The position numbers and the translations under genes are program-made. From the NCBI GenBank assembly GCA_038277395.1, contig CM076190.1:128742197-128806196 (forward strand): a stretch of 64,000 nucleotides of DNA, in the 5' to 3' direction. Source of the DNA: Dryocosmus kuriphilus (Eukaryota; Arthropoda; Insecta; Hymenoptera; Cynipidae). The notes beneath the pieces are model-generated. The model made no database searches. It was not told where the DNA came from and was given only the letters and a program-made list of their open reading frames with translations. How positions within the stretch are numbered: the stretch's first letter is position 1; the number at the start of each line of letters is the position of its first letter. Shown one piece after another: positions 53,851 to 64,000 of the stretch.

Positions 53851-55164
53851 CGAGGGCCTACCCAAAAGAAACCGAACTACTTTTTTACAAAGTCATTATT
53901 TTGATTTTTCTACAAAAAACATTTAATCTCCTTCAAAGTACTCTCCATTGGAGACAATACACTTATCTAATCTTTTATTCCATTGTTCGAAACATTTTTT
54001 AAATTCCTCCTTTGTGATGCTTGACAGCGCCTCCGTCGTTTTTTCTTTCACTTCAGCTACGTCCGCAAAACGCTTTCCTTTCATGTCCCTTTTCATTCGG
54101 GGGAATAAAAAAAAGTCACAGGGGGCTAAATCGGGTGGGTGAGGAACAGTGGCCATGCTATTTTTGGTCAAAAATCGGCGCACAGAAAGAGCTGTGTGAG
54201 CAGGGGCGTTGTCGTGGTGGAAAAACCAGTCCCCCGACTGCCACAAATCAGGCCTTTTCCGTCGTAAACTGTTGCGCAATCTTTTCAAGACTTCCAGGTA
54301 AAATGCCTGATTAACTGTCTGACCCGGTGGAACAAATTCTGAATGGACGACTCCTCTCACATCGAAAAAACAAATGAGCATCGTTTTAATGTTTGACCTC
54401 ACCTGACGAGCTTTTTTAGGGCGAGGCGAATTTTGAGTCTTCCATTGACTTGACTGTTGCTTAGTTTCAGGATCATATCCATAACACCACGATTCGTCAC
54501 CTGTTATGACCTTGGAAAAAAAGTTTGGATCATTTTGGAATTCCTCCTTCAAAGCAGAGCATGCTTGCACGCGGCCTTGTTTTTGCTCTGCAGTCAGCAG
54601 TCGAGGAACAAATTTTGCAGCCACCCTTCTCATCCCCAAATCTTCACTTAGAATTCTCTGTACTGAACTACAACTCACGCCAGATTTCTCCACAACTTCT
54701 TCGATGGTCCTTCGTCGATCTTCCAGGATGATTTCACGAATCTTTTCAACATTTTCGTCGGTTCGGGCCGTCGAAGGACGTCCAGAGCGAGGTTGGTCGT
54801 CAATTGACATTTCCCCACTTTTAAAACGAGAAAACCACTCGAACACTTGAGTTTTTCCCATAGCATCATCCTTGTAGGCCGTTTTTAACATTTGAAGAGT
54901 TTCTGTGCCCGTTTTCCCGAGCAGGAAGCAAAACCTCACGTTGGCACGCTGATCACGAAAATCAACCATCACAAAAAACGACGAGCGCGCAAAGCAACAG
55001 TCACAAAAAAATTTACACACACCAAATGCAACCTTACACAGTGATAGCAGTTGGCATACTAACTGGTGAAAAGTGCCTCTACACGCACCTACCGGCAAAA
55101 ACCCGGTACTACAACAACTCCGCTCCCCACAACATCAGTTCGGTTTCTTTTGGGTAGGCCCTCG
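53851..55164 (-). mobile_element. mariner element, copy 2
   Basis: It has the same 28-bp inverted ends as copy 1 and TA on both sides (53849-53850, 55165-55166). Its length of 1314 bp is due to one extra CAA near 55112. It interrupts the LINE RT fragment on its left. Confidence 0.95.
53923..54969 (-). CDS. mariner transposase, 348 codons, second open copy
   Basis: The frame from MVDFRDQ (ATG at 54969) to EYFEGD (stop at 53923-53925) is open. Compared with copy 1 it differs in three residues: GVSCSS versus GQSWSS in the second helix-turn-helix, and RSNIK versus RSSIK. The TGDESW and HHDNAPAHT motifs are intact. It shares the HPPDLAPCD form without YSP, so the deletion predates the divergence of the two copies. 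A longer frame from 55098 adds 43 residues with no family support. Confidence 0.93.
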   Translation of the reverse strand: MVDFRDQRANVRFCFLLGKTGTETLQMLKTAYKDDAMGKTQVFEWFSRFKSGEMSIDDQPRSGRPSTARTDENVEKIREIILEDRRRTIEEVVEKSGVSCSSVQRILSEDLGMRRVAAKFVPRLLTAEQKQGRVQACSALKEEFQNDPNFFSKVITGDESWCYGYDPETKQQSSQWKTQNSPRPKKARQVRSNIKTMLICFFDVRGVVHSEFVPPGQTVNQAFYLEVLKRLRNSLRRKRPDLWQSGDWFFHHDNAPAHTALSVRRFLTKNSMATVPHPPDLAPCDFFLFPRMKRDMKGKRFADVAEVKEKTTEALSSITKEEFKKCFEQWNKRLDKCIVSNGEYFEGD

Positions 55165-55166
55165 TA

Positions 55167-55440
55167 TACTGTTTCAGTAGTATAGCGAGGAGAGTTCTAC
55201 GCGACCAACGAAAAGCTTCACGTTGACGCCAACAGATGGCGACACTGACAGTTACCGACCGCCGGTATTATAGTCAATAGGTAAGGTAGGAATATGCCAG
55301 TTGGGGAACTTGACAGTTTGGTACCATCAGTCGGGTGAAAATAACTGCCCCTCACACCTTCACCCTCTCTCTCTCGCCCCATAGCCTTGTAGAAATGATA
55401 GCAATATTGTGTCAGACAGAATGTATTCTTCATTATTTCA
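55167..55440. other. Flank of mariner copy 2, nothing recognised
   Basis: It contains CCAACAGATGGCGACACTGA, a phrase resembling small insect repeats, and no gene. Confidence 0.3.
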
Positions 55441-55444
55441 TGGG

Positions 55445-55548
<104 letters not shown>

Positions 55549-55589
55549 TTTACGTAAATATGCGAAGATAGGTAAAAACGGACGAAATT

Positions 55590-56090
55590 TTGGGGTTCCT
55601 CAAGAAGGGAAGTTCCCCGGACAGATATAAATGATACACTAAAAAAATTCTCGAAATTCCAAAATTTTTTTGCATTTTTCAAAATTTTGAGATATCTCGA
55701 AAACGGTCAAAGATATGATAAGAATTGTATTTCGAAAAGGGGAGGTTTTGCGGACAGATCTAAATAATACACCAAAAAGAAAATTTCAAAATTCCAAAAG
55801 TTTTCAATTTTCCAAAATTTGCAAATACCTCGAAAACTGTAAGAGATACGAAAAAGTGAACAAAATTTCGGATTTATTTAAGAAGAAAAGTTCCTCAGAC
55901 AGATCTAAAAAATACGCTAAAGAAATTTCAAAATTCCAAATTTTTTTGCATTTTTCAAAATTTTGAAATGTCTCGAAAACGATCAAATATATCACAAAAA
56001 TGTATTTAGAAAAGGGGATATTTTTCCGACAGATCTAAATGACACACTAAAAAAAATTTCAAAATTCCAAAATTTGAGAGTTTCTGTTGG
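55590..56090. repeat. About 130-145-bp tandem repeat, four units
   Basis: Each unit contains CGGACAGATCTAAATGATAC-like, TTTCAAAATTCCAAAATTTT and TCTCGAAAACGGTCAAAGAT-like phrases. CAGAT cores lie near 55620, 55756, 55899 and 56029. Confidence 0.75.
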
Positions 56091-56209
56091 TTTGGACGGG
56101 GATTCCCCGAATTGTAGAAACATGCATGCAGTATTGAACGTTAAGATTTTACTTGAAAGAAATAGAAGAATCCTTGAAACAATCTAAATGATACACCTAA
56201 AATTAGAGT

Positions 56210-57682
56210 GGCAAGTTTTACTAGTTCTATTCTGTAGGCATCTGCTCAAATAATGACAGTAAAATTGAGATGTTAATCATTTTTACTTTTTTTACTTACT
56301 TTCATCATCTATCATTGAAAATAAAATTCACGATTTGACATTTGAAAATGTTTATACTTTTAACACATCGATGTGCTGAAAATCCATGGTTGAAAAAGTT
56401 AACTTAAACAAAATCGAAAGCTGCTACTCATCGCAATGTTTCAAAGTCCCTCGATGTCAGAGCGTGAAATTCAACCCAGGCTAAATGTTTGTAAAATTAG
56501 TCAATGATCGACAGGCGATAATGGACCGTATCTGTGTTAAACTCAGTAACCAAGTACAGCGGGTTGTCGAGCTACGGGCTTCAGGATCAGGGTTGTGTTC
56601 CAAGCTAAATGTTTGTAAAATCACAGTTCGGCGGATCGGTCCATGTCCGTGATAAATGTCTGTAAAATTAATCAGTAACCGACAGGTGATGGTGGTACGC
56701 GTCCGTGCTGAATATTTGTAAAATTAATCAGTAACTGACAGACGATGGTGGTTTATGTCCGTGCTAAATATCTGTAAAAACTTTCACTTACCAACAGGCA
56801 ATGATGGTTCGTTTCAGTGCTAAAACATGTGCTGAATGTTTGTAAAATGGGTGACCGACAGGCGATGGTGGTTCATGTCCATGCTAAGTGTCTGAAAAAC
56901 AGTAATTTACCAACAGGCTGTGATGATTCTTGTCCTTGCTAAAATGTTATTCAATCAGCAGCTGAGTACGGTGGGTTGCTGATATACAGATTTCAGGGGC
57001 AGGGTTCTGTTCCAAGATAAATATTTGTAAAATTAGTCAATAATCGACAGGCGATGATGGTTCTTGTTCGTACCAGTAGAAATCTTTATTCTTGAAGCTT
57101 CTGGAAACAGAATTTGCAACGCAATGCTGTAATACAGGCTTATGACTTTCCTATTAATTAAAATAAGAACTTAGTTGTTCAATTCTTGAATTTTAATAAA
57201 AAATTAATATTATTATTTTTATAAACTATAAGTGTTTTCAAATTTGTTCTGGAAAGCTGAATGTTTAAGTAGGAGTTTGGGCTTGATATTGTTGATGGGA
57301 CTTCTGTGATGACTTGGAGTATTTATGATGTAGAACCTTCTACAACTTTAAGATAAAGAGGGAGGTATAATAATAAACTAAGATAGTACCTACATTAGTT
57401 GAGGATATATACAAATACATTCTTTCGACACGTTCCTAGAAAATTCTATAGGTAGCCATCGAAAATAATAATAATAATAATGATAATCCCAGGGTAAATA
57501 AAACTTTGCAATATCAGAATGCATTTTATTGAAGGTTTTATGATTTGCAGCACCACTTTAAGTCAGTGCGTTTATATCGTAATACTAAATATGTAATATA
57601 GTATCAGCATTCCCGAAGCTTGAGATAAAAGTTGACATGCATTTTATTAAAAGGTTTCACACTCTTTCTTCTTTAATCGCCT

Positions 57683-57746
<64 letters not shown>

Positions 57747-59500
57747 AGAAACAGCAATTTACCTATTATGATTCGAAGATTTATCTATTATGCTTTGAAG
57801 ATTTAACATAAAATAAAAAAAGAAGTCTCTCTGTTCTTCGTAGGTTGCAGCTAGGTCATCTAAAAAATATTTTACTTAATTGTTGATAAATTTTAGGTCC
57901 AATAATCAACGTGAGAAATTACGCTTTTCGAAATTCATTCCAAATATTACATCATATCCCTATAAATTCTATAACATCATCTGAGATCATTAATATTATT
58001 CGTAAACAATAAATTCTCAATTTTACAGAAATTTTGCAAGATTAATATTGTGATTCTTGGGAAAAGGGTTCATGTCCATGCTAAATAGAAAATAATCATA
58101 AGAGCAATTCTACAGCTCAGAATACGCAAAAACTAATTTAAGGTCATTTCTGTGTACTTGTGAGATCTCCCACAATGTGGTTTTTGACATTAAAATATGT
58201 GTATCATGTTTGGCTTCATTTTGGTGTCACACTTTTCACAATAAACTACTGCAATATAATTTTATTAAACAAGTATTGAAACTCATCTATCGGTAAATAT
58301 CATCAAAGAAGAACAACTACGGAATTAGTTATTTAAAAATATCCAAGCAATGGGTTTAGAAGAAAGGCAGATAATTATTGAATGTTTACACAATTCATTG
58401 TTGATAAATTTGAAGTTCAATATCCAATGTAAGACTTACTTTTTTCCAAACTCTTTGAAAATATTACATTTGAGAGATTATTAATACTTATCATTCGTAA
58501 ACAATAAATACTCAGTTTTATAGAAATTTTGTAAAGGGAAATAATTCTTGGGAAAAGAGTTCATATCCATGCTCCTCAAATATTTGTGACATATCTAATA
58601 ATATGATTTTCAACGTTTCTCATTGCGTTGCATGATTTTAGATATTGAAAGAAGGGTGTCATATTACCTGCTCTTTATGTCATATACATTCAAATCAGAT
58701 TAGTTGCATTATATTTATTGTTAAAATTTGTCTGTCAGGTAAAGAGTAAAATAAAGAACTGATAAGAAATTTTGAAATAACAAAGATAAGACTTCAGACG
58801 AGAGATGCACAGCTATGAAATGTTTAAATAATTCATTCCTTGAGAAATGTTAAGAACAAACAAAATTAGACTTATGTTTTTGTTGAATTCTCTGAAAATA
58901 TGACGTCAGCTTCCTGTCAACAAATATCAAAGAGAAATTTGCTAAGGAATAGTTAATGAAAAAGCAAAAAGGTAACTGGAGATGAGTTATGCATACCTAT
59001 GGAAAGTATAAACATTAAATTTGTTGATAAAGTAAAGACCGACCAATGTAAGTCTTACGTTTGACGAAATTCTTTCAAAAATATTACAACATATCCAGTA
59101 AAATGCTATAACATAGAATTAAAGTGTTTATTTGCCAGCTTTTATTACTTTTTCCCGAACGAACTGTAAACCTAAAATGAGCCTCTTATATTTTTTATTT
59201 TATGATAACCGAAATGAGTTCGGTTAAAAGAAATGAAGATTAATTTTATATCATAAACGAGTACCTAGCATTTTTAAAAATTACATTGAATTTAACTTAT
59301 TAATGTAACAATATATTACAGATTAATAGAAGGGCATTGCATACTTAATAACATGCTGGGTCTATTTTATCAGTTTTTATAAATTAACGAGATAAAATTT
59401 ACAATCACATATAATACGTGTGTTAATTCTACTATTGGAAATAATAAACTAGCTTTTAAGCTGCTAAAAAATTACCTAATAAAAAACTTATTTAATGACG
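56210..59500. repeat. Dispersed non-coding unit, right copy
   Basis: It contains the same ordered blocks as 13.0-15.4 kb: about 60-bp tandem phrases with GACAGGCGATGG (56500-57060), GAAGCTTCTGGAAACAG, GAATTTGCAACGCAATGCTG and GGTTCATGTCCATGCTAAAT. An internal duplication repeats the GGGAAAAG...TTCATATCCATGCT block near 58550. The first 150 bases also match 62790-62950. No coding sequence was found. Confidence 0.62.
57685..57740. repeat. (CT)n microsatellite, about 28 units
   Basis: An uninterrupted CT run inside the right copy of the dispersed unit. The left copy lacks it. Confidence 0.97.
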
Positions 59501-59548
59501 TGTTATAGGTACACACATACACATACTTACTTATAAGATAACATAGCA

Positions 59549-59610
59549 TATAAATAGGGCCAAGCGTGACTAGCGAGTCAGTTCCAAAATTCTCTATTCG
59601 GACGCAACAT
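59549..59610 (+). promoter_or_regulatory. TATA plus initiator core promoter in the solo LTR
   Basis: TATAAATAG begins 31 bases upstream of the A of TCAGTT (59578-59583, A at 59580), which is ideal spacing for an insect promoter. CGGACGCAAC at +20 resembles a motif-ten-type element but is two bases off the usual place. This is the best-formed promoter in the window. Confidence 0.65.
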
Positions 59611-59685
59611 CTAACGATTAGAAAGTAACGTTATATACGTAATAAAATTGTACGCGTAATTGACATCATATAATAAAGTAAACAA

Positions 59686-59722
59686 GTGACTTCACGAGTT
59701 GGTGAAGTCACTCGCTTTTTTT
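59686..59722. other. 9-bp perfect stem-loop followed by a T run, in the solo LTR
   Basis: GTGACTTCA and TGAAGTCAC enclose an 8-base loop, and CTCGCTTTTTTT follows. It lies just after an AATAAAG, so it would be in the R/U5 part of the LTR RNA, where it may help 3'-end formation. Confidence 0.55.
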
Positions 59723-60485
59723 AAAAAACTTTATTGTTTAATTTACGCGTAACAGACGCTATCCTCTCTTATTTCACTAAGATTGAAATTATTTCAATGC
59801 ATATTATTTCTGTTTCAAGTAACCGCGATAAATCTACTAAATAAATCAGATACATAAATTTTATAATCCACTGTAAGAAACTTCGAAATAATCTTTAACA
59901 CAACAGAGTAATATGCTAAAAATCCAATTCATTTAACTCAAACGTTGCAATAAGAAAATGATTAGTGAAGTATTGATGATATTAAAATCAATCATTGTCA
60001 ATGAAAAAATATTTTTCTTAGGTCAGCATTGAACTCTGGCTCTACGTGATATGAAAACTGAAATTAACCACAGGTAGCTATTAGAATATATGAGGAAGAG
60101 GAGTAGGTGGTTTTAGAGAGGGTTGGGGGGGGATCATTATGTATGTAATTGAAACAAGTAGATACTGAAAAACGTTGGATTCAGTTATTACACACACTAA
60201 ATCATATGTTAAAGCTTTAAAAGATGAGCTGATCCTCTCTTGCACTAACTAAAATTAATTCAGGTGAGCGGAATGAAGAAGAAATACACATACATTTTGA
60301 AAATTGGATTTATTTAACTTACTGCATTATAGTCAATGTAAAGAACTATATATAAAATTTCATAAGTGATTCTTAAGTTCAGCTTGCAGGAAATGTTCAG
60401 TCCAATAATTCAAATGTTAATTCAACTATTAGAAATATTGAACCAGCAGTTGTTAAAGTTTTTACATCAATTAATAAGAATATTA

Positions 60486-60710
60486 TCATTCAATAATGCC
60501 AGCCTCTCTTAGTTTATTAATGGCTGCAATTATTTTAAGCGAATTATTTCTGTTTCCAGCTGATTGCGATTGTGAAAGTGAGCGCAAATGATCTACCAAT
60601 TTATTAGAATCTTCCCAGTAAAGTGAAAATTTTCCTTCTATATAATCAGAGGAAAAGTTACTTTCAGCATCATCTTCATCATCATCAACATCTTCATTAT
60701 TATTACCATC
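60486..60710 (-). pseudogene. C-terminal exon of an unidentified acidic protein, 3' part
   Basis: The minus-strand frame reads an Asp/Glu-rich stretch, then YIEGKFSLYWEDSNKLVDHL, a Ser/Gln run and KLREAGIIE before the stop at 60488-60486. It was joined to the acidic part at 62613-62726 before the LINE at 60711-62599 inserted. Related ends occur at about 22880 (REAGIIK) and 59760. I do not recognise the family. Its multi-copy nature suggests a protein carried by a repeat. Confidence 0.5.
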
Positions 60711-62599
60711 CAAGGACCACCGCAGTTGTCTGCGGTGGAGAGGAGGTGCCACCCCTACTTGGCGCGTCCCCAGGTGGCGGATAGGGGAATGCTCGCGGGA
60801 AAAAGAGGGTAGAGCTGAAATAAAATAGGCCTCGCGGAGCAAACACACGATTGGTGACGGTCATAGCCCACTGGGAGTGCTCCGAACCGTATCCGGTCTT
60901 TCCGCCGGCATGGGGTAGGAGCTGCTGTGCGCTTGCTCTCCCGAGGTGTAAGCTGCGGTCGGGCATCTGGAGCCAGCCGCTTCGGGCCTTGATCGAGGAG
61001 TGCGTGGTGGCTGCAGGGATCGGAAGCTGCAGTGCTCCTGGCGAGTCCGGTCCGTCCGCGTATTCTGGGACCGGTTAAACGAAGGTTGGGCATCAGAGTA
61101 CGGGAGTAGAACTTCGGTCCGAGGGTATACCCGTTCCTAACTATTTCGGTCCTCCCCTATACGCACAATGGCCTGGTGTAAACTTTAACATGGCTTGCAA
61201 AGACGGAAACCGGAAAGGGAGTAAGAACACTCACGTCGAGGAGGAGATGGACTTTAGCAAGGGTTTCGACGTAGTTAACGAGGAAGTAGTGGGTAAATCG
61301 GACGCTTATGCGATGAAGAATATCTTGTTTGAAAGTCTAGAAGGGTTGAGACAAAGACACAAAAAGTGAGAGGGTCCCTCAAGGAGGTCTTGAAATTCTG
61401 TACGACAGAGGAGCAAGAAGAAGCAGTGAAGAAAACGCAAGAAGAAATGCGCATGGTGGGGTGCACGTATAGAGACGTGAACGGCTCAACGGATGATTAC
61501 ATCAAAGCAATAAATAGGGTGCTTAAGCAGAAGATAGGTAAAGAGCACAGAGAGAAGGCTCTCTTTAACTCCACCTTGAGGGAGAAGATGGCCTCTGTCT
61601 CCACGCAAATAGAGCCGCAGACCGCGCCGAAGAAACTGACGGAGACGCGCAAGCGGGAGAGAAGAATGACCATCAGTCCGTCCAGCGGATCCGGACCCGA
61701 AAAGCCGACCCTGGAAAAGACCAGGACCCAGGAAGGTGTCGACTGGTCTAAGGTCACCCGGAGGAGAAACAAAAAGGAGCGAACGAAGGTGGAGAAGAAG
61801 CCTGCGGATGAAGGAGTCCCACGATGTCCTGAAAGACATCCAGAAGATGGTCAAGCCTGAGTACCATAGCGTCACAGCCAGGGCTATCAGGCAAGACCAG
61901 GAAGGGAAAGTCCTTACTGAGGTAGGAGCCAACGCGGAGGAGAGACAGAATTTTGGCGAGGCCATCTCAGAGGCGCTTGGACAAGGCGGGAGTGTACGAC
62001 AGCTCGTCCCAAGGGCTCAGATCGTGGTCTACGACCTAGTCGAGTCTACAGAGGCTACTGATGTGGAGGAAGCAGTGAAGGTGATCCTAGGATACCAGAT
62101 CGGTTCTACGCTTAAGGTGAACCTCGCTAAGCGGAGTAGCAGAGGCGGCATCCTAGCTTTTGTCGAGCTGGATGCGGCCGTTGCTGCTAAGTTGGAGAAG
62201 ACGGCCCGACTTAAGGTCGGGTGAGTGAACTGGCGGGTGAAGGCACACAGCGCGGAAACCCGGGGCTACAGGTACCATGCTGTCGGACACGTTGCCCGAG
62301 AGTGTGCGGCAGAAGATCGCAGCAAATGCTACCGGCGATGTCTCGAGGAGGGCCACAAGGCGGCAGAGTGCCAAAATTTGGCAATACTCCGCGAAAGTGT
62401 TTCCGGGGGGATTAATGCCAAGAAGAAAAGGGAAGAGGTTTTAGTGTGTAGGCCTAATCTGAGGGCTCCACTCCCTCCTCAATGGGGATCTCACTTGTGC
62501 GATCCATTGTGCGCCGGGCGTGGAGATGTCTAACATGGAAGCCCCACACGTTGTGCGGTAATGCATTTCCTCCTCCCTTCCCAAAAAAAAAATAAAAAG
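60711..62599 (+). mobile_element. R1/I-type LINE copy with ORF1 but no ORF2
   Basis: The target duplication TATTATTACCATC lies at 60698-60710 and 62600-62612, and the copy ends in an A-rich tail. Order: 5' UTR starting with a perfect 9-bp hairpin (CCACCGCAG-TTGT-CTGCGGTGG), ORF1 from 61190, about 200 bp of 3' region, and the tail. The roughly 3-kb ORF2 (endonuclease plus RT) is missing. The junction is the same as in the copy at 49363, so the deleted form was itself mobilised. Confidence 0.85.
61190..62430 (+). pseudogene. LINE ORF1 (R1-type Gag with CCHC knuckles), broken
   Basis: The ATG at 61190 opens a frame that stops near 61368. A second frame (to 61860) has a Lys/Glu-rich coiled-coil-like region and WSKVTRRRNKKE. 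A third (61736-62224) has the RNA-binding core (EGKVLTEVGANAEERQNFGE..., RAQIVVYDLVE). After a TGA come two zinc knuckles: the first is damaged (GYRYHAVGHVAREC, two Cys lost), the second reads CYRRCLEEGHKAAEC. The order matches Gag-like ORF1 proteins of R1/I LINEs, which coat the RNA. At least two frameshifts and one stop break it. Confidence 0.82.
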
Positions 62600-62612
62600 T
62601 ATTATTACCATC

Positions 62613-62800
62613 ATCATCAGCATCACTACCGATTGTCATAGATGGTGAAATCTCGTGCTGATCAAATTCTTCTTTTTCATCTTCATCTTCTGATTCTATT
62701 TTTCGCTTCTTCACTTGTGACTCCAATCACCTCCATTCTTTGTTCATGAGCACAAAATCTTCTAGAAGTTTTGAGAAAACCAGAATGGTAAGTTATATAT
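62613..62800 (-). pseudogene. Acidic-protein exon, 5' part
   Basis: The minus-strand frame from the ATG at 62726 reads SQVKKRKIESEDEDEKEEFD and SMTIGSDADDDGN up to the LINE insertion. Upstream, after an in-frame TGA that could instead be a splice donor (GAATGGAG|GTGATT), another open stretch ends LLEDFVLMNKEWR. A nuclear-localisation-like KKRK is visible. The family is unknown. Confidence 0.45.
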
Positions 62801-63339
62801 TAGTTCTATTCTGTAGACATATGCTCAAATAATGACAGTAAAATTTAGATGTTAATCATTTTTTTACTTTTCTTACTTATTTACATCACCTATCATTGAA
62901 AATAAAACTAATGATTAGACATATGAAAAATGTTTATACTTTTAAAGATTAACCTATCTAATGATTAGCTAATTCTTAACATGCATATCACAAGCATTTC
63001 CCACATATCCATTAGGATTTAAAATGGCGGTTGCATATTCCCACATAATGTAGTACCCTAGTCTGACATGTCGGGAAATTCTGAACAGACTGAAAAGCGC
63101 GTACGTCGAATCGACGTCAAACCAAAGTTGAATAAACACATAACCTGTGATCACAATTGCTGCAATTTAATCATATCTTTCTCCCTATTCCAACTCTAAA
63201 AACGCCCCCTGAAATTTATTTTCCCCGTTTCAGCTGAAGGAAAATGAGGAGTATGAGGTGGACGACGAACGTGTGCAAGCTCATAGTCCTCACCCGCCTT
63301 ATCCTCAGTTTTGTTAGCTGTAACGGATAAAATAAATTT

Positions 63340-63605
63340 TAGGGGACGTTTTTTGAGTTAGAATAGGGAGAATGGTATGATTTGATTGTAAAAATTGTAA
63401 TTTTGAAATTTCAAGGAATGAGTTTAGAGTTGGAACAGGGTAAATGGTATGATTCGATTGCACAAATTGTGATTTATAAATTTTAGGGAATATTTTTAGA
63501 GTTGGAACAGGGAGAATGGTATGATTTGATTGCACAAATTGTAACTTTGAAATTTCAGGGAATTTTTTAGATTTGGAAGAGGAAAAATGGTATGAAAACT
63601 CTTCC
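63340..63605. repeat. About 82-bp tandem repeat in the spacer
   Basis: Three to four units contain GAGTTGGAACAGGGAGAATG-like, GGTATGATTTGATTGCACAA and ATTGTAACTTTGAAATTTCA phrases. A partial inverted unit lies at 63165-63225. Confidence 0.72.
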
Positions 63606-64000
63606 GTATGCGCTTTCTGCCATTCTAAATCCTAATGGATACGTGGGAAATGCTTGTGATATATATGTTAAGCATTGGTTAATTATTAGATAGGTTAATC
63701 TTTAAAAGTATAACCATTTTTTAAATTTCTAATCATTAGGTTTATTTTCAATGATAGATGATGAAAATAAGTAAAAAATGTACAAAAATTTTTAACATCA
63801 AAATTTTACTGTCATTATTTGAGGAGATGTCTACAGAATGGGACTAGTTTGTAACTTACCACTCTGGTCTTCTCGAAGCTGCTAAACGGTTTTGTGCTCA
63901 TACACAATGAATGGCGGTAATTGAAGTCACAAGTAAAGAAGCGAAAAATTGAATCAGGAGATGAAGATGAAAAAGAAGAATCTGATCAACATGATAATTC

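Larger units (their letters stand above)
59501..59754 (+). mobile_element. Solo LTR (254 bp) with 4-bp target duplication
   Basis: It starts TGTTATAGGTAC and ends TACGCGTAACA, with GACG on both sides (59497-59500, 59755-59758). The paralogous empty site at about 22880 reads through the position. A TATA box, an initiator and AATAAA motifs within 254 bp give the normal U3-R-U5 order on the plus strand. It is not related in sequence to the other LTRs in the window. Confidence 0.82.
62605..64000. repeat. Inverted duplication with a 0.6-kb spacer, at the window edge
   Basis: The left arm (about 62640-63045) and right arm (about 63615 to beyond 64000) are reverse complements, for example CATTTCCCACATATCCATTAGG versus its complement at 63630. 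The right arm carries the acidic-protein exon on the plus strand (63930-64000, SQVKKRKIESGDEDEKEES). The right end is cut by the window. This may be a fold-back element or an inverted gene duplication. Confidence 0.68.

Noticed and set aside
59686..59722. Hairpin plus T run resembling a bacterial intrinsic terminator
   Set aside because: The context is an insect solo LTR after AATAAA motifs; there is no bacterial gene nearby.

Overview
The window looks like a repeat-dominated piece of an insect nuclear genome. It has AT-rich DNA, GT-AG introns, poly(A) tails, tRNA-derived SINEs, several mariner/Tc1/P-type DNA transposons, LTR and non-LTR retrotransposons and Penelope-like elements. The SETMAR-like mariner type and the GC-palindrome fold-back repeats suggest Hymenoptera to me, but that is a weak inference. 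No bacterial operons, rRNA or CRISPR arrays are present. The only candidate host gene start is a small signal-peptide exon at 29748-29805.

Region 1 (about 0.78-12.4 kb) is a decayed P-element/THAP9-like transposase gene on the minus strand, cut into exons that still carry splice sites. Into it have gone a Tc1-like element (8118-9386), a small fold-back element (9461-9992), a mariner with an open frame (10024-11334) and a large fold-back composite (about 2930-7150). The composite itself holds a solo LTR with an exact 4-bp target duplication (3187-4546).

Region 2 (about 13-29.5 kb) is a non-coding dispersed unit that recurs at 56-60 kb. It is interrupted by one arm of the fold-back family, a 6.2-kb segment with inverted ends that holds a possible solo LTR and an inverted pair of Penelope-like copies with GIY-YIG domains, and further fold-backs. 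A second Penelope-like element (about 25-28.5 kb) contains a palindromic tRNA-SINE insertion with a 13-bp target duplication.

Region 3 (29.5-36.6 kb) carries the secreted-peptide exon, a 1.94-kb fold-back with a 9-bp duplication (Mutator-like), other fold-backs, and tandem copies of the fold-back family.

Region 4 (about 36.6-46.8 kb) is a broken, env-bearing Ty3/gypsy (errantivirus-like) element on the minus strand with both LTRs, gag, protease, RT, RNase H, integrase and env remnants, and a SINE inserted in pol.

Region 5 (47-64 kb) has more fold-back copies, a roughly 360-bp tandem repeat, an array of five diverged hairpin repeats, two R1/I-type LINE copies that carry ORF1 but no ORF2, a Jockey-like RT fragment, a second almost identical mariner, a 254-bp solo LTR with a clear core promoter, and an inverted duplication of an unidentified acidic-protein exon at the right edge.

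The sequence therefore reads as layers of insertions rather than a working gene set. The two mariner copies are the youngest-looking coding units.
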